DNA from: CAYQJL01 sp964612295
GTDB lineage: Bacteria > Eisenbacteria > RBG-16-71-46 > CAIMUX01 > WJJG01
NCBI GenBank assembly: GCA_964612295.1
Contig: CAZTDY010000001.1
Coordinates: 148,161-212,160 of the forward strand
Direction of reading: 5' to 3'
DNA length: 64,000 nt
The translations under genes and the position numbers were made by a program. Each line of letters opens with the position of its first letter. The first letter of the stretch is position 1. The notes under the pieces were generated by a model, which was given only the letters and a program-made list of their open reading frames with translations, made no database searches and was not told the DNA's origin. This document shows positions 50,643 through 61,000 of the stretch, one piece after another.

Positions 50643-53087
50643 CTACTCCACTCCCTTTACATACCTGTCGAACCATTGGAATTGCTCCCAGAGTACATGT
50701 TCAATGCTCTCCCGGGACCGGTAGCCATGATCCTCGAACGGCAACAGCACCAATCGGGCGGTGCCACCCGAACCGCGTACAGCCTCATAGAAGACCTCAG
50801 ACTGGAATGTGAGAGTACCGGGGTTGGAGTCTGCGTCTCCATGGATGATCAGCACGGGCTCGTTGACCTGGTCTGCAAAGAAGGTGGGCGAGACCTGGAT
50901 GTAGACGTCCCGCGCCTCGAAGAGGGAACGTCGCTCGGACTGGAAGCCGAACGGCTGGTTGGTCTTGTTGTAGGAGCCACTGCGGGCGATGCCGGCCCGG
51001 AACAGGTCAGTGTGGGCGAGAAGGTTGGCAACCATGAGCCCACCGTGACTGTGGCCGATGATCCCGATGCGTGCTTGGTCGGTCACCCCGATCTCAACAG
51101 CCTTGGCCACTGCGGCCTCGGCGTCAGCCACGAGCTGGGGCACGAATGTGTCGTAGGTCGTCTCTGGATCCCCAACCATCGGCATGGCAGTACGCTCGAG
51201 AACCGCGTAGCCGCGGAGCAGAAAGAACTGGTGGGAGGAGCCGCTAATGCGACTGAAACGCTTCGCCGAGCCGCGTACCTGTCCAGCGGTGGAAGGATCG
51301 GAATACTCCATGGGGTAGGCGTAGAGCACCGTGGGCAGCGGTGTCCCCTCCTGATAGCCGGGGGGCAGATGCAAGTGGAAGCTGAGCGGTACACCATCGT
51401 CGCGCTCGTAGCGCACGATGCGCTTTTCAACCTGGCGCAACAGGGGCGTAGGATCCTCGAAGTTGGTGACCGGCCTTCGGGTCAGGGCCCGGCTTGCCTC
51501 ACCCTCGGCGGCCTCAATCGATTTGCCAAGCGTGGCCAGATAGTAGTTCGGTACGTCGGTGACCGATTCAGAGCGCACCACGAAGTGGTCCTCATCTCCG
51601 GCGAAATCCACGAAGTACTCATATCGGTCCGGCTTGCAACGGAAAAGGCGCTCAACTTCCCCGGTCTCCATGTGCCGCAGGTCCAGGAAGGGCCGATCAC
51701 CCCCTTCAGTGGCACCGGTGCCGCTGAAATAGACCGCATCTCCCAGCTGATGGAGGACCCAGCGGCCGTTGGCGAGCGGACGCCTCAAGGGGCTGCCTGG
51801 CGAAGTGTAGCGGTCGCTCTCGTTGCGGTCGAACCAGAGGCGTGCTGTGCCCTCGTCCACGTCCAAGAGCCACGTGTAGCGCCAGCGGCGCATGCGCTCA
51901 CGCTCTGTGAGCATGAGCGTGCCTCCCTCCGCGCCCCAGTACATGCTGTAGCCTGAAATGCGGTGCTCGGCCTTGAAGACTTCAATGGGCTCGGCGGTGA
52001 AGGGCGCCTCCAGGCGCATCAGCCGATCTCGATGGGGTACTTCGGCGACCGGGTCGCCACCATCTAGAGCCTCGGTCCAAAAGAGCGTGTGCGGGGCTGT
52101 GGCTCGCCAGGAGATGCTGCGTGGGCCCAGGGGGACGCCGTGGATGGGAACCGCATCGGAAAGGGGTTGGGAGGCGACGGTCGCCACCGGCTTGCCATTC
52201 TTGTCCCACACTTCAATCTCGCTTGCGAAGCGCCACCAAGCCACTTCATGAGACCAGGGACCCACCAGGTACTCGACATGCAGAAATGCACCGTCCGGGG
52301 AGAACGCGGCTGTAGTGTAGAGGGCAGGCTCACCCAGGGGTTTCACCGTACCCTTGTCGGGTTCAATGACTACCAGCTCAGACGTGGCGTAATACTCGAA
52401 GAGGGCATCGTCGTGCGCAGTCTGTAGCAGATTGCGCGCCTCGTAGGTGGAGCGGGCCGAGGCCCCAATCCCCTCGAGGATCTCGGGTCCCGCGGGGATG
52501 GCCGGTGGCGCAGGGGGCGATCCCCGCTTCGGGATGCGGCGGACCAGGAGACGTTCCTGGTCAGGCATCCAGGTCACAGCGGAGCCCAGAAGAGAGTTGA
52601 GAGCCACACCCTCAATCTCGATCAGGTCGCCGCCCACCGAGCCGAACCATAGACCCATGTGATCGGAGCACCGGACCGTGAGGGCGAAGCGTTGGCCGTC
52701 CACAGTCCAGGTCACGTTGTGGACCTCGGCGCCTGCCGGCAGATCGAGAGGCGTCTCGGCCCCGTCCTCGACCTTGACGAGGCGCGGTGAGGTGGCTCCA
52801 TGCCGCCCGTGGAAGCTATTCACCACGGGATTGACCCTCATGCCGGCCAGCTTGTGCATCGGTGCGGCCAGTTCATCCAGGTGAGGATAGGTGACTGGGT
52901 CAGCCAGCAGCAGGTGTGCTCCCGAAGGCGCATTCCACACCCAAGGTAGCTGGGGCGCATGGAGAACTTTCAGTATGTCCTCTGGTGGAGACTGCCACCC
53001 ACTCGTTGACTGCTTATCAGTGGCAGCCGCAGTGCCCGACCCCACCACCAGGAAGACAACTGCCAACACAGCCAGAAGACGGTCCAT
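50643..53087 (-). CDS. S9-family serine peptidase, glutamyl-endopeptidase-like (S9D)
   Basis: ATG 53087 is chosen (AAGGAG upstream, then signal peptide MDRLLAVLAVVFLVVGSGTAAA); the frame extends to 53147. The product is 814 residues. The N-terminal ~520 residues form a beta-propeller. The alpha/beta-hydrolase has elbow GIIGHSHGGLMVANLLAHTD (Ser nucleophile), Asp in IIHGDADSNPGT and His in LPFEDHGYRSRES. The surrounding text resembles plant and bacterial glutamyl endopeptidases of subfamily S9D. It would be an exported peptidase acting on oligopeptides or proteins. No FlgD-like tail is present, unlike most exported neighbours. The gene ends next to copy C of the repeat. Confidence 0.9.
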   Translation of the reverse strand: MDRLLAVLAVVFLVVGSGTAAATDKQSTSGWQSPPEDILKVLHAPQLPWVWNAPSGAHLLLADPVTYPHLDELAAPMHKLAGMRVNPVVNSFHGRHGATSPRLVKVEDGAETPLDLPAGAEVHNVTWTVDGQRFALTVRCSDHMGLWFGSVGGDLIEIEGVALNSLLGSAVTWMPDQERLLVRRIPKRGSPPAPPAIPAGPEILEGIGASARSTYEARNLLQTAHDDALFEYYATSELVVIEPDKGTVKPLGEPALYTTAAFSPDGAFLHVEYLVGPWSHEVAWWRFASEIEVWDKNGKPVATVASQPLSDAVPIHGVPLGPRSISWRATAPHTLFWTEALDGGDPVAEVPHRDRLMRLEAPFTAEPIEVFKAEHRISGYSMYWGAEGGTLMLTERERMRRWRYTWLLDVDEGTARLWFDRNESDRYTSPGSPLRRPLANGRWVLHQLGDAVYFSGTGATEGGDRPFLDLRHMETGEVERLFRCKPDRYEYFVDFAGDEDHFVVRSESVTDVPNYYLATLGKSIEAAEGEASRALTRRPVTNFEDPTPLLRQVEKRIVRYERDDGVPLSFHLHLPPGYQEGTPLPTVLYAYPMEYSDPSTAGQVRGSAKRFSRISGSSHQFFLLRGYAVLERTAMPMVGDPETTYDTFVPQLVADAEAAVAKAVEIGVTDQARIGIIGHSHGGLMVANLLAHTDLFRAGIARSGSYNKTNQPFGFQSERRSLFEARDVYIQVSPTFFADQVNEPVLIIHGDADSNPGTLTFQSEVFYEAVRGSGGTARLVLLPFEDHGYRSRESIEHVLWEQFQWFDRYVKGVE

Positions 53088-53225
53088 GATCAATCTCCTT
53101 GGTTCAGCGTGCGCTGCTCGAGTAGGCCCAGGTACGCCACCGTACAACTGGCCCAGGGGAGAGTCAACGCTCGCTCAAGCATCAAACCTGGTGGGGAGCA
53201 GGGGACCCGGAACCGTCCACAGTCG

Positions 53226-54278
53226 TCAGTTGGATTCCCCCGGCATCGCCTCTGCAAGCAACTCGTAGAGCTTGCGGGTCGACTCCCTTGGAGGCTGCGC
53301 CCAGGCGCCGTCGGTGTCATACCGGAGAATGAATACCAGGTCCAGATCATCCACGATGACGAGATGGTGCACGCCAATGCCGGAGAAGAAGAGACCGGTT
53401 CCTCCCAGCATCTTGTGCAGGACGCCGCCCTCGTGGATCGTGCCCCACATGTAGCCGAATCCTGCGCCAAGCCGCTCTTCGGGCTCGCTATGGCTCTTGG
53501 TGCTCTCCTCGATCCAGTCGGCCGGAATGATTTGTTCGCCCTCCCAGACACCATCCTGCAGAAATAGAATGCCGAAGCGGGCGAGATCGCGAGCGCTCAT
53601 CCGAAACCTGTAGGACGGATGCTGCGAGTGCTCCTCTTCGAGGTTGTAGTGGCAGGAATCCGGATCGAAATCCTGCATACCGATGGGCTCGGCGATCCGG
53701 CGCTCGAAGTCTGTGAAGATGTCCTTCCCGGTCAATTGCCGGAATATCGTCCCGGCGGCGTTGAAATCCCAGTTGTTGTAGTAGAAGAAGGTGCCCGGTG
53801 GATGACTTCCGCGTTCCGGCCGATTGGCGGTCATGCTCGGGATCTCGGCCGCGGCCGGGTGATAGACGCCGGACCGACCCTGCAGCAGATGCCGAATGGT
53901 CGCTTGGCTTTCCTCGGGCGTCAGACTGGGTTCGATGTCGTCGATGCCGAGTTCCTCCATCGTCAGATCGAGATCGATGGTGCCATCGGTGACATAGAGT
54001 CCGTAGAGAGCACTCAGCAGTGGTTTGCGGATGGAGTGGTTCTGGTAGTTCCTCGCAAGCTCGCCCCAAGAGAAGAACACCTTCTCGCCCTGGGCTAAAA
54101 CGATGGCCGTGTACCCAACCGAATCCGCATAGCCGGCGAGCTCGTTCAGTTTCTCGGCCGACCATCCGGCTTCTTCGGGGGTGATGGTCGCGAGGTCGGT
54201 ATTGTGGGTGAGCGCTGTTTGATCGCATGCGGGGAGCGCCAGGCACATTACAGCGCAGAGTAACGTCAGCGGTTTCAT
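53226..54278 (-). CDS. Serine hydrolase of the class C beta-lactamase fold, lipoprotein
   Basis: ATG 54278 is used because AGGAGG lies 6 nt upstream and it starts a lipoprotein signal (MKPLTLLCAVMCLALPAC). The open frame to 54542 is spurious. The product is 350 residues. Catalytic SxxK is in HSIRKPLLSALYGL and the Y-x-N motif in FYYNNWDFN. KSHSEPEERLGAGFGYMW, GGVLHKMLGGTGLFF and LHQ/H-type regions fit the serine hydrolase/penicillin-binding-like family. Substrates may be esters, D-amino-acid peptides or lactams; a resistance role should not be assumed. It is divergent from the exported propeller gene at 54433. Confidence 0.88.
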   Translation of the reverse strand: MKPLTLLCAVMCLALPACDQTALTHNTDLATITPEEAGWSAEKLNELAGYADSVGYTAIVLAQGEKVFFSWGELARNYQNHSIRKPLLSALYGLYVTDGTIDLDLTMEELGIDDIEPSLTPEESQATIRHLLQGRSGVYHPAAAEIPSMTANRPERGSHPPGTFFYYNNWDFNAAGTIFRQLTGKDIFTDFERRIAEPIGMQDFDPDSCHYNLEEEHSQHPSYRFRMSARDLARFGILFLQDGVWEGEQIIPADWIEESTKSHSEPEERLGAGFGYMWGTIHEGGVLHKMLGGTGLFFSGIGVHHLVIVDDLDLVFILRYDTDGAWAQPPRESTRKLYELLAEAMPGESN

Positions 54279-54394
54279 AGACACCTCCTGGTGAGCGTCT
54301 ACGAGGGATGCGGTCCACGGGTTGCCCGATGATGGGGGATCGGGTACCCGTAGGCTTGCATGGTCAGCGACTCGCGCGTTTGCTACGCTATTAA

Positions 54395-54403
54395 TGGTAG
54401 AAT
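54395..54403 (+). promoter_or_regulatory. Extended -10 of the 54433 gene
   Basis: TGGTAGAAT lies 30 nt before ATG 54433. No strong -35. Confidence 0.5.
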
Positions 54404-54432
54404 GTGAAACATCCCGAACGCGGAGGTTTGCC

Positions 54433-55875
54433 ATGCCTCGAATCCTGTGGCTATTGCTAGGTGTGTCCATGCTCGTCCCGTCCGGAGTCGCCGCGCAAGA
54501 CTGGGAGCGACACGTCATCGACCAACAAGCCGGTGAGAACATCGGAGAGTACTGCGCGATGGCAATCTCCGGCAGCCGGATCGTTGTGGCATACTATTTC
54601 GATGGGACCGGCGTCCAGGGTTATCTGAAGATGGCCGACTTCGATGGCACCACCTGGACCCTTTCAACTATTGACGACGAGGATCTCTCAGACGGGGAGG
54701 AGGTCAGCATTGCGATCGACCCGACCGACGGCCATCCCGCCGTGGTCTACGAAGCCTATGCCGGGACCAACAGATACTTGAAGTATGCCAAGCACGACGG
54801 CGTCGACTGGGAGCGCGAGCCCATCCCCCTGCCCGGCGGGGTCACCAACGCGGCGGGTGCTCCGGGCCGCGGCCTTAGCTTCACGTCTGACGGTGTCGCC
54901 CAGGTGGTCTGGTTCTCGAGCGGAACCTGGGATCTGTATGTTTCCTCCCTGGAGGGCGGCAGCTGGAGCACGGAGCCGGTTGCGAGCGACGGCAACCTGG
55001 GACCGGCCGCATCGCTGATCCATGACAGTGTCGATGGACCTTGGATCGTCTGTTCTCTCAACAACGGCAGCCTCGATAAACTCCTGGCGGCGCACAATGA
55101 CGGTGGCTGGAGTTTCGGCGAGGTGTACGGACCGAGCAATGGCGCCGGTGAGTACAATGCACTCGCCTACTACGCACCCACGGGGCAGCTGATCTCGTCT
55201 TTCAAGGAAGGTGCCTACATTCGGACCTATGAATATGATGACGGTACGGACAGCTGGACGCGTTTCGGGACCGCCACTCCTCCCGGGAACCAGGGACTGA
55301 ACCTGCACAATGCATGTGCCTTTGATGCCTCGGGCACCTTTGCCGTTGCGCACTACAACGAATACGACCACTCCCTTCGCTACGCATACTGGACCGGCTC
55401 ATCCTGGCATCGCGCGATTGTCGATGATGCCTACGATGTCGGCCAATACTGCAATCTGAGCTTCTATAACGAGACGGTGGCGGTGATTGCTTGCTACGAT
55501 GCGGATGAGGAAGCCCTCGTCGTCTACGCCAACGGCGAGTTGTCCGGCGGGTCGGGATCGGTCACGCCCTGGGATGCGGCCTCGTTGCTCACTCTCACCG
55601 CTCTTCCTAATCCCTTCGGCTCTGCCACCGGTTGCCCTGCCAGTGACATCCACTTCACCCTTGCTACGGGCGGCGTGGTCAGCTTGCGGGTCCAGGATGC
55701 GACCGGCCGACTCGTCCGCAATCTGTTGGTCGAGCAGCAGCGCGCTGCAGGCCCCCACAGGATGAGCTGGAACGGCAAGGATGGTGATGGCAATCCTCTG
55801 CCGAGCGGCGCCTATTTCTATTCGTTGACGCTTGATGGACGGATGATTGGCAGACGAGCTTTATTGTTGAGGTAA
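54433..55875 (+). CDS. Exported beta-propeller-like protein with FlgD-like tail
   Basis: ATG 54433 has CGGAGG upstream and gives signal peptide MPRILWLLLGVSMLVPSGVAAQ; the longer frame from 54322 is not used. The product is 480 residues. The body carries five or so sialidase/BNR-like repeats (YLKMADFDGTTWTLSTIDD, YLKYAKHDGVDWEREPI, DLYVSSLEGGSWSTEPVA, YAYWTGSSWHRAIVDDAYD). They follow an x-x-A/S-x-x-D-G-x-x-W pattern, but catalytic residues of true sialidases cannot be assigned. The C-terminus is FlgD-like (LPNPFGSATGCPASDIHFTL, TGRLVRNLLVE, WNGKDGDGNPLPSGAYFY). The next exported gene starts 3 nt after the stop, so the two form an operon. Confidence 0.85.
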   Translation: MPRILWLLLGVSMLVPSGVAAQDWERHVIDQQAGENIGEYCAMAISGSRIVVAYYFDGTGVQGYLKMADFDGTTWTLSTIDDEDLSDGEEVSIAIDPTDGHPAVVYEAYAGTNRYLKYAKHDGVDWEREPIPLPGGVTNAAGAPGRGLSFTSDGVAQVVWFSSGTWDLYVSSLEGGSWSTEPVASDGNLGPAASLIHDSVDGPWIVCSLNNGSLDKLLAAHNDGGWSFGEVYGPSNGAGEYNALAYYAPTGQLISSFKEGAYIRTYEYDDGTDSWTRFGTATPPGNQGLNLHNACAFDASGTFAVAHYNEYDHSLRYAYWTGSSWHRAIVDDAYDVGQYCNLSFYNETVAVIACYDADEEALVVYANGELSGGSGSVTPWDAASLLTLTALPNPFGSATGCPASDIHFTLATGGVVSLRVQDATGRLVRNLLVEQQRAAGPHRMSWNGKDGDGNPLPSGAYFYSLTLDGRMIGRRALLLR

Positions 55876-55877
55876 GA

Positions 55878-57983
55878 ATGCCCATGAAGGTCGTGCGGTT
55901 TTTGGATGTATTGGGATTGTGCCTCCTGGCCTGCTGGGTTCTGTCACAACCGGCTTCGGCTGACTGGCAGGCCACCAGCGGTCCGCCGGGCGGTTACATC
56001 AGGTCCATCATCGCCGATGAAGAGACCGCCTATGCCGCCACCGGCGGTGGGGGGATCCTGGCGACCGATGATGGTGGCGACTCCTGGTCCTTCCGCAACG
56101 TTGGCCTGAGCAGTCACGACCTCAAGTCCCTGGCGACCTTGGGGGACACCGTGTTTGTGGCCAGCGACGAGAACGTCTTCCGCTCGATGGATCACGGCCT
56201 CACCTGGGAAGCTTGCGGTACCGAGATGGAGGGCAAGTACACCAAGACGCTGCTGGCCCAGGATGGACTGCTCTTCGCCGGGACCTACCTTTATGGTGTC
56301 TTCCGCTCGGCGGATAGGGGAGACAGCTGGCAGGCCGTGAGCAACGGTCTGCCCGCCAAGTACATCTACTGGCTGGCGAGTGACGGCGTCTACCTCTACG
56401 CCGGCACCTATCTGGATGGCATGTTCAGATCGAACGACAATGGTGGAAGCTGGTCGCCGGCCAACAACGGACTCGGTGAGCTCAATATCATGGCCATCAT
56501 CTCCTTCGAGGACCGCCTCTATGCCAGCACCCTGTGGAGCGGCGTCTTCGTATCCGAGAACCACGGCGAACAGTGGGCCCCGCTGGAAACGAACATCCCG
56601 TCGGTCAAGGGTTTCGCGAGCCTAGATGGTGACCTCTACGCGGGCTCGTTCGGGCAGGGGGTCTACAAGTCCACCGACTCTGGGCATACCTGGAACACCG
56701 TCAACTCCGGCCTGGCCGAGACCAACTTGTGGTCCATCGGCACGGACGGCATGAGCCTCTTTGCGGGGGTCACCAGCGGCCACATCTACCGGTCCACGAA
56801 CCAGGGAGGCAACTGGACCCTCAGCTGCGATGATCCCTTCCGAAGCAGCATTGGTGCCATGGCCACCAGCGAGAGCAAGCTGGTCGCCGCGTCTCATGGG
56901 ACGGGCCTTTTCCTGTCTGTCAATGGTGGCGCAACCTGGGACAGAGCGTCATCGGTCTGGACGGTGGAGATCCGCGCAGTCACAGCGGACGGCCCGTTGA
57001 TCCTCGCCGGTACCGACATGCTGGGCGTCTTCAGATCGGTCAACGACGGCGGCTCTTTCAGCCAGTCCAATACGGGCCTGACCAGCGATTGGATTCAGGC
57101 GTTCACCTTTTGCGGTGACGCCGTCTTCGCAGGGAGTCGTGATGAGGGAATCTTCCTCTCCACCAACCATGGGGTCAGCTGGTCTCCGAGGAATGCGGGG
57201 TTGGGCAGTGTCAATATCAACGCGCTCGTCTCCAATGGGACTCGGGTGTTCGCCGGCACTGCCGACAGCGGCATGGTCCGATCCGAGGACCTTGGGGCAA
57301 GCTGGGTGGCCGTCAACAGCGGTTTGCCGACCAATCACATCACAGCCTCGATAATGAGCGACGGCCGATTGTTGGCGGGTACAGCTTCTGACGGCGTGTT
57401 CGCGTCCCTCGACCACGGCGACTCCTGGGTTTCCGAAAACGAAGGTCTGCCGCCGCAGACGCACATCCGCAGTCTGGCTTCGAATGAGTCATTCCTGTTT
57501 GCCGGCACCAACGCCGGGGAGGTGTTCTTCCGCAGCGGACTCGAAGTTCGCTGGCTCAGTCTGGAGTGCCCCTTCCCCGAGACTCCCGTCTTGTCGCTGT
57601 GGCCGTCCGGCGACTATCTGTACGCGGGTCTCAGCGGGGGAGGCGTCTGGAAGGTTCTGTTGTCGGAGATCGCCGAGGTGGGTGACGAGGAGGGATCCCC
57701 TGTGGCATCCCTCGCGCTCGGACAGAATCATCCCAACCCGTTCAATTCCAGCACGGCGATTACGCTCTTCCTCGAGGCGCCGGGCCGATTGGAGCTGAGC
57801 GTCTTCGATGCCGGGGGCCGCGTTGTTCGGCAGCTGCTCATGGGGGAGTGGTCGGCGGGGGAGCACCGGGTCCTGTGGGACGGCACGAATGATCAGGGCC
57901 TCGCGCTGCCTTCGGGCACGTACTTCTGCAGCCTGCGCACTGGACGCGGCCAGGAATCACGGGGCATGTTGCTGCTGCGATAG
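55878..57983 (+). CDS. Exported protein with Asp-box (BNR) propeller repeats and FlgD-like tail
   Basis: The product is 701 residues with GAGGT before the ATG, overlapping the end of the upstream gene. Signal peptide is followed by about a dozen Asp-box repeats of form S-x-D-x-G-x-x-W: ATDDGGDSWSF, RSMDHGLTWEA, RSADRGDSWQA, RSNDNGGSWSP, KSTDSGHTWNT, RSTNQGGNWTL, LSTNHGVSWSP, RSEDLGASWVA, ASLDHGDSWVS. They build one or two beta-propellers, like those of VPS10/sortilin, sialidase and YCF48-type proteins. The C-terminus is FlgD-like (HPNPFNSSTAITLFL, GGRVVRQLLMG, LALPSGTYFCSL). It is probably surface-anchored; ligand unknown. It is in an operon with the preceding gene. Confidence 0.87.
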   Translation: MPMKVVRFLDVLGLCLLACWVLSQPASADWQATSGPPGGYIRSIIADEETAYAATGGGGILATDDGGDSWSFRNVGLSSHDLKSLATLGDTVFVASDENVFRSMDHGLTWEACGTEMEGKYTKTLLAQDGLLFAGTYLYGVFRSADRGDSWQAVSNGLPAKYIYWLASDGVYLYAGTYLDGMFRSNDNGGSWSPANNGLGELNIMAIISFEDRLYASTLWSGVFVSENHGEQWAPLETNIPSVKGFASLDGDLYAGSFGQGVYKSTDSGHTWNTVNSGLAETNLWSIGTDGMSLFAGVTSGHIYRSTNQGGNWTLSCDDPFRSSIGAMATSESKLVAASHGTGLFLSVNGGATWDRASSVWTVEIRAVTADGPLILAGTDMLGVFRSVNDGGSFSQSNTGLTSDWIQAFTFCGDAVFAGSRDEGIFLSTNHGVSWSPRNAGLGSVNINALVSNGTRVFAGTADSGMVRSEDLGASWVAVNSGLPTNHITASIMSDGRLLAGTASDGVFASLDHGDSWVSENEGLPPQTHIRSLASNESFLFAGTNAGEVFFRSGLEVRWLSLECPFPETPVLSLWPSGDYLYAGLSGGGVWKVLLSEIAEVGDEEGSPVASLALGQNHPNPFNSSTAITLFLEAPGRLELSVFDAGGRVVRQLLMGEWSAGEHRVLWDGTNDQGLALPSGTYFCSLRTGRGQESRGMLLLR

Positions 57984-58038
57984 TCGTGAACACGAGGCGC
58001 ATCGCGCAAGGGCGCCGGGCGGCGAATCCCTCGCGCGG

Positions 58039-61000
58039 CTACCTGAGTCGCACCAGTCTCTGCACTGCTCTTTGATCATCCGTCAGCAGCTGCACGAAGT
58101 ACATGCCACTCGCGACAGCACGTCCGTCATTGTCACAACCGTCCCAGGCCAAGACATGGATCTGCGGCAGATACCACCCACGCGCGAGCTCGCGCACGAC
58201 GCGACCATTGACGTCATGAATCCCCAACCTGATGTTGCCGGGTTCCGAGAGACAGAACCGAATCTCCGTTACCCGCCCGAACGGGTTGGGTGCATTCGGC
58301 CACAGCCGGGTGACCGACACGACCGGATTGATCGTGTCCGGAATGTCTTGCGAGCCGCACCCAGGGAATGTATGGGCCGTGTCGGTGTGGAGGAGCAAAT
58401 CTCCCAGGCTTCGGCCGCCCAGGATGGCGAACGATACGCATCGGTCTTCGCCTGGGGCGAGAGTAAAGGGGCCGACCGACACCAGAACGGAGTAGTCGTC
58501 GGGATCCGGTGCGTCAGGCACGACATACTGGGGGTCGTTCGCCGAGAGGAAGCCGTACTTGTGTACATCCAGGATAAAGGTTTCCGGATGTACGTACGTT
58601 GGGTTGTGGATCAGGGTCAGATTGGCGAGCGGTGGCTCTACCCCGATATCCTGAAGCAGGCATACACCCGCATGGAGGTCCGATACATCGGTCAAGTAGA
58701 CGAGCATTCGTTCCGCATCGGTGCTGCCCCAGTTCTCGGTATAGGTGCCGATATCGATGTCGAGGAAGCACCCCGCGTACAATCCATCGAGAACCTCGTC
58801 GCTGAGACTGGAGATCGTGTAGTGCAGAACCACGAAATCATCAGCATCCTGGTTGTCACCAAAAGCCCAGGATTCCTGACTAACGAGCAGTCCCAGCGGT
58901 GCAACAGCGGCGGAATCGGTGAAACTTGCATGAATGTCCTGATCGGAGGTTCCGAAGAGGTCAATCCAGATGTGTCCATCGGGATCCGACGATACAATCC
59001 ACTCTTTGGCCGGATCGGCATCATAATCGCGATTGGCCACGTAGGTTTCGTTTGCTCCCGCCCACGGGCTTCCAAGAAAGAGCGTATTCGCCCCGGCCGA
59101 GGGGTAGATGAAGCCCGTCCCTTCGAGCTGCGACCCATCCATGAAGCCCAGGATCCCCTGATCGGTCACTGTCAGCACGCAGTTGCCAACGTTGTGATCG
59201 GCGTAGTCGATCGAGGGCGGCACGTAGACCTGCTCCTCACACCACTGTGAGGCCATCAGCCCCGCGTCAATCGCACGTACGCTCCAGTAATACGTGGCGG
59301 GTGGCAGCCGCAACCGCAGGTCGGTCGTCTGACCCTGATTCCCCAGCAACAGTGAACTGACAGTGCCCGAGACGACATCATCACCCCCCGGCCATCGGCC
59401 GACCCGCAAGCAGTAGGAGAGGCCTGATGTCGGCGTCTCTGCATCGGCGGCCCCAGCCCAGGTCAGATGCGGACCGTACTCGGTTTGCTCGGAGGTCAAG
59501 CTGCTGGGTGGGGAGGGGGCGCTGTTGGGTGTGCCTCCCGTCCTTTCATAGACCAAAGCAGAGCGAGCCCTCCCGTCGGCTCCGGTCACGAGAAGATCGA
59601 GGTTTCCATCTTGGTCCACATCGGCCCAGCTCAGAGATCCGTCGTAGGAGGGTGCTACATTGAAACTCTGTTGCTCAAATCCTGGGTCCGTGTTCCGGAA
59701 GATCTTGGTCAGCGGTCCGGTTCCTGTATCACCGCAAAAGACCACATCGAGGAGCCCGTCATTGTCGTAGTCGCCCCAGGCACACGAGCTGTGGCTTGCG
59801 GCTAGCAGTTCCGCACCCAGCTGTGAGAAGTTGCCGAAGCCATCGTTCAGGTAGACCCGGCCCACACGGGTCGCTCCATCGGTTCCGGTGATTGCCACAT
59901 CAAGGTCGCCGTCCGCATCGCAGTCACCCCAGGCGGCATCAGAGTAGAAAGCGCCCGCCAAACCGTGTCCACTGTTCTCGACGAAGGTGCCTGGTTCCAC
60001 GTTCATGTACACGAGCGCTCGCGCAGTACCTGTGCTATCAGCCCCGGTCAGCATGAGATCGAGATCCCCGTCATGGTCGACGTCGCCCCAGTCGGCCGAG
60101 CCGCGGGAGAGGCCGAGGAGTGCCGATTCCTCATCGGCCGTCAGTGTGCCTGCCGCATCGTTCACATAGAGGATGGTTCGCTCTCGGGCGCCGTCATATC
60201 CCATGATGAGTAGATCGAGATCACCGTCGTTGTCGGCGTCACCCCAGGCCACCGTGCCGTCACTTACGCCCACCATGGTCTGATCACTGTCCCACTCGAG
60301 ATCTCCGATGCCGTTATTGGCGTAGATGCGCGCGATTCGCTCGTCACCCTCCGTGATTCCGGCGATCGCGAGGTCAAGGTCTCCATCGGAATCATAGTCA
60401 CCCCATGCCAGGCAGCCGCTTCCGCTCCCGGCAATGCCCACGAGCTCCTGATGCGACCCCAGTACGCCGTCATTGTTCTTGTAGGTTCGCGTCACATACT
60501 CACTATCACTCTCTCCGCAGAGAATCAGATCCAGACGGCCGTTTCCGTCGATGTCTCCCCAGGCCGCATCGCTCTTCGCGACTCCCGTGAGGGGCTGCCA
60601 CTCGGAGAAACCTTCCGACAACTGAGTGCAGGGATTTGGATCGCAGGTTTCGTATTCAGGGTGCCACTCTCCGCCCAGCAGATCACATTCACTCAAGCTG
60701 ACGAACAGGCAGGTCCCATCCCCAAGGCAGCACGCATACGGCTGCGCCGGTGAATCGGGGCAGCAAACCGTACCCTCGATGATCAGCCCAATTTCCCCGG
60801 GACACACTGCATCGTAACTTCCCGGCGGCGACATGCAGTTCCGGGTCCCGGCAAACCCACTCTCAGGGTGCGCACTCAGAGGAATGACCCCCGCCGTGTA
60901 CGTGTAACCGGCGAACCAGACCACCGGCATGTAATTGCCGGTCCAGCTTGTGTCTAAGATCTCGAGGGAGAGGCCCGTGTTCGGCCCGGGCCAGCCACCT

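Noticed and set aside
53226..54278. Antibiotic-resistance beta-lactamase
   Set aside because: The SxxK and YxN motifs define only the broad serine-hydrolase/class C fold; nothing indicates lactam specificity.
57808..59250. 480-residue plus-strand frame
   Set aside because: Antisense to the beta-helix/FG-GAP gene and overlapping the end of the Asp-box gene; no family motifs.
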